In this document: positions 27,869 to 37,096 of the stretch, piece by piece
Numbering within the stretch: position 1 is the stretch's first letter
Layout: the number at the start of each line of letters is the position of its first letter
Assembly (NCBI RefSeq): GCF_002968335.2
Contig: NZ_CP134398.1
Span: forward strand, 62,001 to 126,000
DNA: 64,000 nucleotides
Direction: 5' to 3'
Source of the DNA: Mycobacterium sp. ITM-2016-00316
Lineage (GTDB): Bacteria > Actinomycetota > Actinomycetes > Mycobacteriales > Mycobacteriaceae
Program-made: the position numbers and the translations under genes
Notes under the pieces: model-generated
Database searches by the model: none
What the model was told of the DNA's origin: nothing
What the model saw: the letters and a program-made list of their open reading frames with translations, nothing else

Positions 27869-28771
27869 ATGAAACTCCGGATCGCCCTCGTGGCCGTCGC
27901 CGCAGTCGTGGTCGCGGCGCTGGTGAACGCATGTGTGGTGACCGGTGCGACGCGCGCCGCCGAATCGTTCGCCGGTGGGCATGTGCTGGAGCTCGACGGC
28001 CCTGACCTCAACGTCCGCGAGTACGGGCCGCCCGGTGAGCGCGCCATCGTGCTGCTGCACGGATACTCGGCCTCCATCGAGTGGTGGGAGGCGGTGGCGC
28101 CGCGGTTGGCGCATGACCGGCGGGTCGTTGCCATCGATCTCGTCGGGCACGGCGGTTCGGAGGCGCCGAGCGAGCCGAAACATTTTCAGGCCGCCGGGCA
28201 GGCACGCGCGGTGCGGAATGCGTTGTCGGCCTTGGGTATCAGGCAGGCGGTGCTGATCGGGCATTCGATGGGCGGAACCGTCGCATCGGTGTTGGCGGGC
28301 ACCCATCCCGACATGGTGGAGCGGGTGGTGGTCTCGGATACGCCCGCCGCCGGCGATCTGGTGTCCATGCCGCTGCTGGGAAAGATGGTGTGCTGGCCGG
28401 TGATCGGTCCCGCGATGGATCAGTTCCGTCGGGTGCCGGCGATCACCGAGGGCTCGTTGCAAACCGGCTTTGCCGCGGACTATCCGGTGCCGCAGTTCGC
28501 ATACCGGTCATTGGAACGGCTCACCTACCGGGGTGTCTGCGATTCCAAGAGTGGCGCGCCCCCTTCGGTCGCGGACATGCTGACCGATCTGGGCAAGCCG
28601 GTGCTGGTCGTCTGGGGTGAGACTGACGCGCTCACGCCGACGGACCCCAATGTCACGCGGTACTCCGCGGCGGGTCTGACCCCGCGCATCATCGCCGGTG
28701 CGGGGCATAGTCCAATGGTGGAGAAGCCCGATGAGTTCCTCTCGGCGATCGGCGAATTCGTCAGAGGGTGA
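27869..28771 (+). CDS. Alpha/beta hydrolase with N-terminal membrane anchor
   Basis: A 300-residue alpha/beta hydrolase. The nucleophile elbow is GHSMGG with S133, the oxyanion strand is VLLHGYSAS, the acid probably lies in VVWGETDALTP, and the base in AGAGHSP. The first 25 residues are hydrophobic and contain VNAC, a poor lipobox match, so a membrane anchor is more likely than lipidation. The substrate is unknown. It is 42 bp after the histidine kinase and overlaps convergent acyl-CoA dehydrogenase by 11 bp. Confidence 0.85.
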   Translation: MKLRIALVAVAAVVVAALVNACVVTGATRAAESFAGGHVLELDGPDLNVREYGPPGERAIVLLHGYSASIEWWEAVAPRLAHDRRVVAIDLVGHGGSEAPSEPKHFQAAGQARAVRNALSALGIRQAVLIGHSMGGTVASVLAGTHPDMVERVVVSDTPAAGDLVSMPLLGKMVCWPVIGPAMDQFRRVPAITEGSLQTGFAADYPVPQFAYRSLERLTYRGVCDSKSGAPPSVADMLTDLGKPVLVVWGETDALTPTDPNVTRYSAAGLTPRIIAGAGHSPMVEKPDEFLSAIGEFVRG

Positions 28772-29900
28772 GTCCGCGGGCGATGACCAAGCGTTGAATC
28801 TGATTGGTGCCCTCGAAAATCTGCGTGATCTTGGCTTCCCGCATGTACCGCTCGGCGCGGAAGTCACGGGTGTAGCCGACTCCGCCGAGCACCTGGACAG
28901 CATCGGTGGTGACTTTCATGGCGGCGTCGGTGGCGACCAGTTTCGCGACGCTGGCCTGCGCCGAATACGGCAGCCCCAGGTCCCGTCGGCGGGCCGCATC
29001 CAGGTACGTCGCGCGGGCGCTGATCACCGCGGCCGCCATATCGGCCAGCAGGAATCCCAGCCCCTGATGATCGATGATCTTGCGGCCGAACGTGGTTCGC
29101 TCATTGGCGTAGCGGGTCGCGTCGTCGAGGGCGGCCTGGGCGATGCCGACGGCGACCGCCGCGATGCCCAGTCGTCCCGAGTCCAGGGCGGAGAAGGCGA
29201 TCGAAAGGCCTTGTCCCTCAACGCCGATCAGCCGGTCGGCGTCGATGCGGGCATTGTCGTAGAACGCTGCGGTGGTGGGCACTGCGTGCAGGCCCATCTT
29301 CTCCTCGGGCTTGCCGAAGGTCAGACCGTCCAGGTCGCCGGGTACCAGGAAGCAACTGATTCCCTTGGAGCCTTCACCGGTGCGTGCGAACAGTGTGTAG
29401 AAGTCCGCGACGCCCCCGTGGGTGATCCAGGATTTCGATCCGTTCAGCACATAGCCGTCGCCATCGGGGACGGCCGCGCACCGCAGCGCCGCCGCATCGG
29501 AACCGGCCTGTGGTTCCGAGAGGCTGTACGCGCCGATCTGATCACCGGCGAGCATCCCCGGCAGCCAGCGCCGCCTCTGCTCATCGGTGCCGAAGGCCAG
29601 CAGCGGATGCGAGGACAGGCTGTGCACGCTGACCGCGACCGCGACGGCCGCCCACCGCGCCGCGATCTCCTCGAGCACCTGCAGGTACACCTCGAAGGGC
29701 TGGCCTCCGCCGCCCCACTCCTCGGGCTGGGGCAGGCTCAGCAGCCCGGCCGCACCGAGTTGCGCGAACACCCCGTCGGGATAGGTTTCGGCCTTCTCGT
29801 GGGCGTCGACGATGGGGTCGAGCAGCTTGTCGGCGATATCGCGGGTGAGCGCGATGAGTTCTTTCGCCTCGTCGGACGGGAGCAGGCGGTCGACGGGCAC
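28761..29900 (-). CDS. Acyl-CoA dehydrogenase
   Basis: A 379-residue acyl-CoA dehydrogenase of the short/medium-chain type. It has YSLSEPQAGSDAAA for FAD/substrate binding, NGSKSWITHGG, and the catalytic E363 in IFEGTNQIQRLV. GTG 29900 is preferred because GAGAGG lies 8 nt upstream; GTG 29909 overlaps that ribosome site and would add three residues. It carries out beta-oxidation or branched-chain acyl-CoA dehydrogenation. Paired repeats directly upstream (29922-29981) suggest dedicated local control. Confidence 0.9.
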   Translation of the reverse strand: MPVDRLLPSDEAKELIALTRDIADKLLDPIVDAHEKAETYPDGVFAQLGAAGLLSLPQPEEWGGGGQPFEVYLQVLEEIAARWAAVAVAVSVHSLSSHPLLAFGTDEQRRRWLPGMLAGDQIGAYSLSEPQAGSDAAALRCAAVPDGDGYVLNGSKSWITHGGVADFYTLFARTGEGSKGISCFLVPGDLDGLTFGKPEEKMGLHAVPTTAAFYDNARIDADRLIGVEGQGLSIAFSALDSGRLGIAAVAVGIAQAALDDATRYANERTTFGRKIIDHQGLGFLLADMAAAVISARATYLDAARRRDLGLPYSAQASVAKLVATDAAMKVTTDAVQVLGGVGYTRDFRAERYMREAKITQIFEGTNQIQRLVIARGLTL

Positions 29901-29921
29901 GGCAGTCACCTCTCGGAAAAC

Positions 29922-29981
29922 GGTACTCAGATCGATCGAACAGTACCATCCAGAGAGTACTGGAAGTTGGCGCTCAGTACT
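29922..29981. promoter_or_regulatory. Two copies of GTACT-N14-AGTAC operator
   Basis: Upstream of the acyl-CoA dehydrogenase there are two dyads with identical geometry: GTACT (29923-29927) with AGTAC (29942-29946), and GTACT (29957-29961) with AGTAC (29976-29980). Each has a 14-bp spacer, and the copies are 34 bp apart. The first dyad extends to GGTACT/AGTACC. The regularity points to two dimer binding sites for one regulator whose gene is not identifiable nearby. Confidence 0.6.
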
Positions 29982-30052
29982 ATTTAGGAATGTCCGACCT
30001 GCTGGGGGCGGTTCTGGGCGTCAGGCGAACGCGTGTCAGGACTTGTCGGTGA

Positions 30053-30068
30053 CCGAATGTATGTTCGA
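30053..30068 (+). promoter_or_regulatory. SOS box-like LexA site
   Basis: The sequence CCGAATGTATGTTCGA fits the mycobacterial SOS box TCGAAC-N4-GTTCGA in its whole right half and in four of six bases on the left. It ends 3 bp before the ATG of a 13E12-family HNH gene. Several 13E12-family genes in M. tuberculosis are known LexA targets, which supports the assignment. Confidence 0.55.
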
Positions 30069-30071
30069 AGT

Positions 30072-31466
30072 ATGAAGGCGGCGACGGAGGCGGTGACGGC
30101 ACTGGACGCCGCACGCGAGCAGCTGCGCGCCGAACGCACCGCGGTGGCCGCGAAGATACTGGCCGCGGGCACCTTCGCGGTCGCCCGGATGGCGGAGCTG
30201 GGCAATGCGTTCGAGGACCTGATCGTCGATGACTGGGAGCTGGTCGCCGCCGAACTCGGCGCCGAACTCGGGCTCAGCCGCGGCCGCGCTTGCACCATGA
30301 TCACCCAGGGCCGCACCCTGCTCGCCCACCTGCCCCGCTTCGCTGAGGTCTTCGCCACCGGTGTGGTGGATCTACGGGTGCTGCGGATCATCCTGCACCG
30401 CACCGGGCTGATCACCGACCCCGACATCATGTCCGTCATCGACGCCCTGCTCGCCAAGGCGGCGCCCTCGTGGAACGGGCTCTCCGATGACCGCGTCTCC
30501 GAACTCGTCGATTGGATGGTCATCGACGTCGATCCCGATGCGGTGCGCCGGGCCCGGGAATCCCGGCGTGCCCGCAGCATCACGGTGGAGCCGTGCGGTG
30601 ACGGGCTGGTCGAGATCTACGGCCGCCTCGATGCCACCGCCGGTGCGGTGCTCGATCAGCGCCTCGATGACCTGGTCCGCACGGTGTGCCCGGATGATCC
30701 ACGCACGACCGCCGAACGCCGCGCCGATGCTGTCGAGCCCCTCGCCCTGGGCGCGACCAGCTTGCCGTGTTTGTGCGGGAAGCAGGAATGCCCGGCTGCC
30801 GGCAACGAGGCTCCCCACGGGCACATCGTCCTCCATCTGCACGGCGACCGGGACACTGTCGAGGGCAGCTCGGACCACCCCGCGCTACTGCCCGGCTATG
30901 GACCGGTCCCCGCCGAAAAGGTCCGCGAGATGAGACCGCGCGCCACGATCCGGCCCGTACCTGAGGTAGCCGATCTGGGGGCCGAGCGCGGCTACCAACC
31001 GTCCCGCGCGCTCACCGAGTTCATCGGCTGCCGGGATCTGACCTGCCGCTGGCCCGGGTGCAATGTCCCGGTCACGCGCTGCGATATCGACCATACGACC
31101 CCGTGGCCCTACGGCCCGACACATCCGTCGAACACGAAGCTGTATTGCCGGATTCATCACCTAATCAAGACGTTTCACTCCGGACCGGGTGGCTGGAACG
31201 ACCAGCAGCACGCCGATGGCACGATCACGATCACCGCCCCCAACGGCCGTATGTACACCACCACACCAGGCGGGACGCTGTTCTTCCCGCAGATCGCGCA
31301 GCCGACCGCAGCCCTCGTGTTGCCACCGGCCCCACCTCCCGGCACGCACCGAGTATTCGCCGCTCCCAAGCGAAAACGCACCCGGGCGCAGAACCGGGCA
31401 TACCGAATAGCCCATGAACGTGGGCTCAACCGCGCCCACTACGAAGCGAACCCACCGCCCTTTTAG
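30072..31466 (+). CDS. 13E12-family DUF222/HNH endonuclease-domain protein
   Basis: A 464-residue protein. The N-terminal DUF222 region (about 10-320) contains FEDLIVDDWELVAAELGAELG and typical 13E12 features; the C-terminal HNH domain has CRDLTCRWPGCNVPVTRCDIDHT and LYCRIHHLIKTF, with Cys pairs for a structural zinc and the HNH histidines. ATG 30072 is preferred to earlier in-frame codons because it follows the SOS-box-like site and begins with the usual helical segment. Members are numerous and repeated in mycobacterial genomes; the biochemical role is not known, but DNA-damage induction of some is established. Confidence 0.88.
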   Translation: MKAATEAVTALDAAREQLRAERTAVAAKILAAGTFAVARMAELGNAFEDLIVDDWELVAAELGAELGLSRGRACTMITQGRTLLAHLPRFAEVFATGVVDLRVLRIILHRTGLITDPDIMSVIDALLAKAAPSWNGLSDDRVSELVDWMVIDVDPDAVRRARESRRARSITVEPCGDGLVEIYGRLDATAGAVLDQRLDDLVRTVCPDDPRTTAERRADAVEPLALGATSLPCLCGKQECPAAGNEAPHGHIVLHLHGDRDTVEGSSDHPALLPGYGPVPAEKVREMRPRATIRPVPEVADLGAERGYQPSRALTEFIGCRDLTCRWPGCNVPVTRCDIDHTTPWPYGPTHPSNTKLYCRIHHLIKTFHSGPGGWNDQQHADGTITITAPNGRMYTTTPGGTLFFPQIAQPTAALVLPPAPPPGTHRVFAAPKRKRTRAQNRAYRIAHERGLNRAHYEANPPPF

Positions 31467-31487
31467 GTGTGCGGGCGACGGGTGACA

Positions 31488-32360
31488 CTAGCCGCCGACC
31501 GGCCCCGTTACCGCGTCCTGCCCACCCGCGCTGATCACCAGAGCAGCCATCACCAGCGCAATGCCCGCCACCTCGGCCGCCGCCGGAATCTGGTGCAGCA
31601 GCAGGGCGCCGACCACGGCCGCGGTGGCCGGTAGCAACGCCAGCAGCAGCGCGAACCGTGCTCGGCCCACCCGGGTGAGCACCACCTGATCGAGCGCATA
31701 TGGCACCGCGGTGGACAGCACGCCGACACCGAGACCTAACAGCCAGGTGCGTGGCTCGGCGAACACGGCCGCGTCCTCGAGCAGTTGGCCGCTCACCAGA
31801 GGTGCGGCCAGCACCGCCGCGGCCACCGCCATCCCGACCGCCAGCGAGTCCAGCCCGCCGCCCGCGTCGGCCACCCGCTTGCCGAGCAGGATGTAGCCGG
31901 CCCACAGCGCGGCGGCGACGAGCGCGAAGATGATGCCCAGTGTGTCGGCCCCGGTCTGGACCCCGGCCAGCAATGCGACGCCGGCGGCCACCAGCACCAC
32001 CGCCAGCACGTCACGCGCGCGTCGCGAACCCAGCGTCGCGACCGCCACCGGCCCCAAAAACTCGATGGCGACGGCGGTGCCGAGCGGGATCCGGGCGATC
32101 GACTCGAAGAAGGCGACGTTCATGCCGACCGTCACGATGCCGAACCCACCGGCCACCGCGATACCGCGGCGCGTCCAGGCCCGCCGCCACGGCCGACGCC
32201 AGGCGATGAGCACCAGTGCGGCCGCCGCCGCGCGCAGCCAGGCGACCGCCGCGGGATCGGTCGTCTCGAACAGGAACACCCCGACCGCGGCACCGATGTA
32301 CTGCGAGATCGCACCGACGACGAAGAACGCGGGCACCGACCAGGCGGGCACCCGCGTCAC
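31488..32360 (-). CDS. EamA/RhtA-type drug-metabolite exporter
   Basis: A 290-residue membrane protein with ten predicted helices in two EamA repeats; the first includes LRAAAAALVLIAWRRPWRR and the second AGYILLGKRVADAGGG. The sequence resembles RhtA, the threonine/homoserine exporter, but the substrate cannot be deduced. GTG 32360 begins MTRVPAWSVPAFF and lies 4 bp beyond the pntB stop, so the gene probably shares the pnt transcript; longer readings of the frame run into pntB. Confidence 0.85.
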   Translation of the reverse strand: MTRVPAWSVPAFFVVGAISQYIGAAVGVFLFETTDPAAVAWLRAAAAALVLIAWRRPWRRAWTRRGIAVAGGFGIVTVGMNVAFFESIARIPLGTAVAIEFLGPVAVATLGSRRARDVLAVVLVAAGVALLAGVQTGADTLGIIFALVAAALWAGYILLGKRVADAGGGLDSLAVGMAVAAAVLAAPLVSGQLLEDAAVFAEPRTWLLGLGVGVLSTAVPYALDQVVLTRVGRARFALLLALLPATAAVVGALLLHQIPAAAEVAGIALVMAALVISAGGQDAVTGPVGG

Positions 32361-32364
32361 GGCA

Positions 32365-33786
32365 TCACAGCGCGGCGTTGATCGCGTCCACCCGGTCCTT
32401 GGCGTCACCGAAGAGCATCTGGGTGTTGTCGCGGAAGAACAGTGGGTTCTGCACGCCCGCATAGCCCGAGGCCATGGAGCGTTTGAAGACGATGACGTTG
32501 TCGGCGTTCCACACTGTGAGCACCGGCATACCGGCGATCGGGCTGGAGGGGTCCTCGGAGGCCGCCGGGTTGACGGTGTCGTTGGCGCCGATGACGAGCA
32601 CGACGCTGGTGCCGTCGAAGTCGTCGTTGATCTCGTCCATTTCCAGCACGATGTCGTAGGGCACCTTGGCCTCGGCCAGCAGCACGTTCATGTGGCCGGG
32701 CAGCCGGCCCGCGACGGGGTGGATGCCGAAGCGGACGTTGACACCGCGCTCGCGCAGCTTGCGGGTCAGATCGGCCACCCCGTACTGGGCCTGCGCCACG
32801 GCCATCCCGTAGCCGGGGGTGATGATCACCGAGGACGCCGAGGACAGCAGCTCGGCGGCGGCATCGGCGGTGATCTCGCGGTGCTCGCCGTAGTCCTTGT
32901 CCTCCGCCGGGCCGGCCTCGATGCCGAATCCGCCGGCGATGACCGAGATGAAGGAGCGGTTCATGGCCTTGCACATGATGTAGGACAGGTAGGCGCCCGA
33001 GGAGCCGACGAGTGCGCCGGTGACGATCAGCAGGTTGTTGCCCAGCAGGAAACCCGCCGCGGCCGCGGCCCAGCCCGAGTAGCTGTTGAGCATCGACACC
33101 ACCACGGGCATATCGCCGCCGCCGATGGAGGCGACCAGATGCCAGCCCAGCAGCAGGGCCAGCACGGTGACCGCGATCAGCAGCCACAGGCTGGGGTCGA
33201 TCACGAACCAGACGGTGAGCGCGGCGAATGCCACCAGCGACCCCAGGTTGAGGACGTTCTTGCCGGGCAGCATAAGCGGTGCGGACTTCATCCGGGCCGA
33301 CAGCTTGAGGTTGGCCACGATCGACCCGGTGAAGGTCACCGCGCCGATGAAGACGCCGATGAACACCTCGGCGGAATGGATGCCCAGCATGCCCTGCTCG
33401 GACATCGCGATGGCGTCCGGTCCTTCGGGGTGCGCCTCGATGTGCAGGTAGCCGTTCCAGCCGACCAGCACCGCGGCCAGGCCGACGAACGAGTGCAGCA
33501 GCGCGATCAGCTCGGGCATGCCCGTCATCTCGACGATCCGGGCTCGCCACAGGCCGATGGTCGCGCCGATCGCCATGGCGCCGAACAGCAGCCCCAGGCC
33601 CAGTGGCTCGATCTGGTGGTTGATCGCTAGGGCGATGGTCGCGATGAGCGCGATCGCCATGCCCACGATGCCGAAGCTGATGCCGGCGCGGGACGTCTCA
33701 TGCCTGGACAGTCCGGCCAGGGAGAGGACGAAGAGCAGTGCTGCCACGACGTAGGCCGCGGTCGCAGCGGTTTCCAGGGTCAACAT
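32365..33786 (-). CDS. pntB: NAD(P) transhydrogenase beta subunit
   Basis: A 473-residue PntB with about nine membrane helices (residues 1-270) and a soluble NADP(H) domain (dIII) near the C-terminus, including [39 protein letters not shown] and [12 protein letters not shown]. With PntA it uses the proton gradient to reduce NADP+ with NADH. It is 35 bp downstream of pntA, as in Rv0157. Confidence 0.95.
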   Translation of the reverse strand: MLTLETAATAAYVVAALLFVLSLAGLSRHETSRAGISFGIVGMAIALIATIALAINHQIEPLGLGLLFGAMAIGATIGLWRARIVEMTGMPELIALLHSFVGLAAVLVGWNGYLHIEAHPEGPDAIAMSEQGMLGIHSAEVFIGVFIGAVTFTGSIVANLKLSARMKSAPLMLPGKNVLNLGSLVAFAALTVWFVIDPSLWLLIAVTVLALLLGWHLVASIGGGDMPVVVSMLNSYSGWAAAAAGFLLGNNLLIVTGALVGSSGAYLSYIMCKAMNRSFISVIAGGFGIEAGPAEDKDYGEHREITADAAAELLSSASSVIITPGYGMAVAQAQYGVADLTRKLRERGVNVRFGIHPVAGRLPGHMNVLLAEAKVPYDIVLEMDEINDDFDGTSVVLVIGANDTVNPAASEDPSSPIAGMPVLTVWNADNVIVFKRSMASGYAGVQNPLFFRDNTQMLFGDAKDRVDAINAAL

Positions 33787-33821
33787 GGGGAGATTGATTC
33801 CGATCGGGTAGGCAAGAGACG

Positions 33822-35345
33822 CTAGCTGCGGGAGAACATCGCGAGCATGCGGCGCGTGACCGCGAAGCCGCCGAAGATGTTGATACTGGCGAGCATGATG
33901 GCGACGGTGGCCAGGGCGGCGATGACAGCATCGGTTTCCCCGACCTGCAGCAGTGCGCCGACGACGATGATGCCCGAGATCGCGTTGGTCACCGACATCA
34001 GCGGTGTGTGCAACGCGTGGTGCACATTGCCGATCACGTAGTACCCGATGACGATGGCCAGGGCGAAGACCGTGAGGTGCATCTGCAGTGCGGCCGGCGA
34101 CAGTGCCAACAGCACGAACAGGATGGCCGCCCCGGTCAGGGCGATGCCCAACCGGCGCCCGGTGGACATCGGCTCCTTGACCTTGGGCGCCTGCACCGGT
34201 TCGGCCTTGGCGGCTGCGGGTGCGGCCGATACCTGCACCGGCGGCGGCGGCCAGGTGGTCTGCCCGTCCCGTACGACGGTCACCGAACGCTGCACGACGT
34301 CCTCGAAGTCCAGGGTGAGTGCGCCGTCCTTGGCGGGGGTGAGAAGTTTGAGCAGGTTGACCAGGTTGGTGCCGTAGAGCTGGGACGCGGTCGCGGGCAG
34401 CCGGCCGGCCAGGTCGGTGTACCCGATGATCGTCACGCCGTTGTCGGTGATGACGGCCTGATCCTTCACGGTGCCCTCGACATTGCCGCCGTTGGCTGCG
34501 GCCATGTCCACCAGCACGCTGCCGGGCTTCATCGAGGCGACCATGTCGGCGGTGATGATGCGTGGGGCGGGACGGCCGGGGATCAGGGCGGTGGTGATGA
34601 TGATGTCGACCTCGCGGGCCAACTCGGCGTAGACGGCGGCCTCGCGGGCCTTGTAGTCGTCGCCCATCTCCTTGGCGTAGCCGGTGGCCGAGACCTCGGC
34701 GGCGGCCGGGTCGACCGAGACGTATTCCCCGCCCAGGGACTTGACCTGATCGGCGACCTCGGGCCGCGGGTCGGTGGCCTTCACGATCGCACCCAGACTG
34801 CCTGCCGCGCCGATCGCGGCCAGGCCGGCCACCCCGGCGCCCACGACGAGCACCTTGGCCGGGGGCACCTTGCCCGCGGCGGTGACCTGACCGGTGAAGA
34901 ACCGCCCGAACGCGTGCGCGGCCTCCACCACGGCGCGGTAGCCGGCGATGTTGGCCATCGAGGACAACACGTCCAGTGACTGGGCCCGTGAGATGCGCGG
35001 CACCGCGTCCATGGCCAGCACGGTGATCGGGCGGGTCGACAGCTTCTCGACGAGTTCGGGCCGCAGCGCCGGGGAGATCAGGCTGACCAGGGTCGCGCCG
35101 TCGTTCAACGCGTCGATCTCGGTGTCATCCGGTGCGTTGACCTTGAGTACCACCTCGGCGTCCCACGGCGAGCCGATGCTCGCTCCGGCCTCCTCATAGG
35201 CGGCGTCCGAGAAGCTCGAGGCCGCGCCGGCGCCGGATTCGACGACGACGGAGTAGCCGAGCTTGAGGATCTGGCCGACGGTCTGCGGCGTGGCGGCGAC
35301 GCGGGTCTCACCTGCTTGAGACTCGCGCGGTATCCCGATGATCAT
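33822..35345 (-). CDS. pntA: NAD(P) transhydrogenase alpha subunit, fused PntA
   Basis: A 507-residue PntA that joins the NAD(H)-binding domain I (about 1-380; [35 protein letters not shown]) to a linker and three to four membrane helices (about 400-505). M. tuberculosis encodes these as two proteins, PntAa and PntAb; here a single frame covers both, as in E. coli. ATG 35345 opens [17 protein letters not shown], the family N-terminus; the frame is open further upstream but that part is unlike the family. A strong hairpin in the upstream gap probably isolates it from corA. Confidence 0.95.
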   Translation of the reverse strand: MIIGIPRESQAGETRVAATPQTVGQILKLGYSVVVESGAGAASSFSDAAYEEAGASIGSPWDAEVVLKVNAPDDTEIDALNDGATLVSLISPALRPELVEKLSTRPITVLAMDAVPRISRAQSLDVLSSMANIAGYRAVVEAAHAFGRFFTGQVTAAGKVPPAKVLVVGAGVAGLAAIGAAGSLGAIVKATDPRPEVADQVKSLGGEYVSVDPAAAEVSATGYAKEMGDDYKAREAAVYAELAREVDIIITTALIPGRPAPRIITADMVASMKPGSVLVDMAAANGGNVEGTVKDQAVITDNGVTIIGYTDLAGRLPATASQLYGTNLVNLLKLLTPAKDGALTLDFEDVVQRSVTVVRDGQTTWPPPPVQVSAAPAAAKAEPVQAPKVKEPMSTGRRLGIALTGAAILFVLLALSPAALQMHLTVFALAIVIGYYVIGNVHHALHTPLMSVTNAISGIIVVGALLQVGETDAVIAALATVAIMLASINIFGGFAVTRRMLAMFSRS

Positions 35346-35426
35346 CCGAAGAGTCTCGCATCCGCGCCCGGTTTGTGCGCACGCCCCTCGGGCGGTGAGC
35401 GGTCCGCTTAACTCGCCCAACGTGAA

Positions 35427-35463
35427 GAAATGCGCGATCTCCGGTCGGTGGGTCGCGCATTTC
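35427..35463 (-). terminator. Hairpin terminator after corA
   Basis: GAAATGCGCGA (35427-35437) and TCGCGCATTTC (35453-35463) are perfect 11-bp arms around a 15-bp loop. On the minus strand, in which corA is read, the hairpin ends in a weak U-rich tail (ATTTCTT). It fits a terminator between corA and pntA. Such hairpins also occur as dispersed intergenic elements in mycobacteria. Confidence 0.55.
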
Positions 35464-35547
35464 CGCACTTTCGGCACCGCAGTGGTTCAGGTGACGACCT
35501 GGTCGAAGTGGGCAGTACGCCGCGGATGCCTCGAATACGTGGAGCGC

Positions 35548-36555
35548 CTAGAGCCAGTCGCGCCGCTTGAACATCACGTACAGGATCAGCACGAGCACGA
35601 CGATCAGCGCCGAGCTGGTGAGGAAACCGCCGACGGTCTCCAGGCCCGGGTACATCACGTTCTGGCCGTAGAACCCCGTGATCGCGGTCGGCACGGCGAT
35701 GATCGCGGCCCAGCCGGTCAGCTTCTTCATCACGGTGTTCAGCCGGGCGTCCTGCAGGGACAGGTTCGTCTCGAACACGGTGGTGACCATGTCGCGCAGC
35801 GACTCGGTCCACTCCGAGGCCCGCAGCACGTGGTCGTACAGGTCGGCGTAGAGCGGGTCGAGCTCGGGTGAGGTCTTGGCGTCGAGGCGGCGGTGCTGGA
35901 TGGTGCTGACCACCTCACGCACCGGCAGCACGACCCGCCGCAGATCCACCAGATCCTTGCGGACCCGAAAGGTCCGCCGTTGCAAGCCGTGTGGTGGTCC
36001 GGCGTCGGCGAACAGTTCGTCCTCCAGGGATTCGATGGCATCGTCGAGGGCCTGGACGGCGTCGAAGTGTCCGTCCACCACCACGTCGAGCAGGCCGTGC
36101 ACCAGAGCGCCGACCCCGTGGGATTGCCCGCCGAGTTCATCGAAACGTCGCGACACCTCACCGATGTCGAAGGGCGGGCGCTCGCCGTTGATGCTCGGCA
36201 GCCGAACGGTGATGAGTCCGCGGGGCAGCACGAAGGCCGAGATGCGGTGCTTGACCAGCATGGAATCGCTGTCGGCGCCGGTATCGCGGACATCCAGTGC
36301 GTACACCGTGAAGAACGTATGTGTCTGGTAGACAGCAGCTTTGGTGCGCTCTTTCGGTGCGATCGCGTCCTCGACGGCCCACATGTTGAGGTGCAGTTCG
36401 TGGGCGAGCGCCAGCAGAGCGGCGTGGTCCGGGTCGTAGAGATCGGCCCACACCAGCTGATCGTCGGAGGCCAGACAGTCCGAGATGGCATCGAAGGTGA
36501 AGGCGTCGTCGCGCGGTTCGCCATCCCGCCATAGCCGGCCCGTCACTGTCGTCAC
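35548..36555 (-). CDS. CorA-like divalent cation transporter with GQN motif
   Basis: A 335-residue CorA/MIT-superfamily protein: a large cytosolic N-terminal domain, a long helix (about 200-270) and two C-terminal membrane helices. The selectivity loop reads YGQNVMYPG (296-304), so the diagnostic GMN is GQN. It ends with the basic tail MFKRRDWL typical of CorA. GMN variants occur in related ZntB and CorA-II proteins; the transported ion may be Mg2+, Zn2+ or other and is unproven. GTG 36555 gives MTTVTGRLWRDGE; GTG 36546 is an alternative. Confidence 0.85.
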   Translation of the reverse strand: MTTVTGRLWRDGEPRDDAFTFDAISDCLASDDQLVWADLYDPDHAALLALAHELHLNMWAVEDAIAPKERTKAAVYQTHTFFTVYALDVRDTGADSDSMLVKHRISAFVLPRGLITVRLPSINGERPPFDIGEVSRRFDELGGQSHGVGALVHGLLDVVVDGHFDAVQALDDAIESLEDELFADAGPPHGLQRRTFRVRKDLVDLRRVVLPVREVVSTIQHRRLDAKTSPELDPLYADLYDHVLRASEWTESLRDMVTTVFETNLSLQDARLNTVMKKLTGWAAIIAVPTAITGFYGQNVMYPGLETVGGFLTSSALIVVLVLILYVMFKRRDWL

Positions 36556-36664
36556 GCCGCCATCATTGCGCGTCGGAGAGTTTCGGCGCACCCACTGCGG
36601 GGAATGCACGTAATTGCCGGGCGCGTCGATAAGCGCGGCTCGTCCACCCTCCGAAGGAGCCGAG

Positions 36665-37096
36665 ATGTCTGACAACAACACCCTCTGGATCATTGTGGCG
36701 GCGGTGGTGGCCCTGGTGGTCGTCGTGGGCCTGGTCCTGCTGGCTCGCAACAAACGCACCCAGAGCAGGCGCGATGAAGCCCAGCGGCTGCGCACCGATC
36801 TCGAATCCGAGCGTGAGCAGGTCGCCAAGCGGCAGGCGCTGGCGGACGAGACCGATGCCAAGGCGCGTGCGGCCGCGGCCGAAGCCGAGGCCAAGGCCGC
36901 CGAGGCCCGGCGGCTCAGCGAGCGGGCCTCCACGCATCAGGAGACGGCCGCGACGCACCTGGAGGATCTCGATCAGCGCAGCAGGCACATCGACAAACTC
37001 GATCCCGATGTGAAGACCCGTGGGCGCGATGGTGATGATGCTCCCGACCGCCAGGTGATCACCGATCCGCCATCGCGCGTCGAGAACCCTCGCTAG
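36665..37096 (+). CDS. Membrane-anchored coiled-coil protein, unknown function
   Basis: A 143-residue protein with one N-terminal membrane helix (residues about 7-28, LWIIVAAVVALVVVVGLVLL), then a long Ala/Glu/Arg-rich coiled coil (about 33-115) and a charged tail. There is no catalytic motif. The ATG follows GGAGCCGAG and its TAG stop shares a base with the GTG of the next gene, so the two are coupled. I do not recognise the family; a cell-envelope scaffold role is possible but not shown. Confidence 0.75.
   Translation: MSDNNTLWIIVAAVVALVVVVGLVLLARNKRTQSRRDEAQRLRTDLESEREQVAKRQALADETDAKARAAAAEAEAKAAEARRLSERASTHQETAATHLEDLDQRSRHIDKLDPDVKTRGRDGDDAPDRQVITDPPSRVENPR

Noticed and set aside
31930..33630. 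A 566-codon plus-strand open frame opposite pntB and the EamA gene
   Set aside because: It crosses two confident genes and their boundary, and has no homology-like motif or ribosome site.
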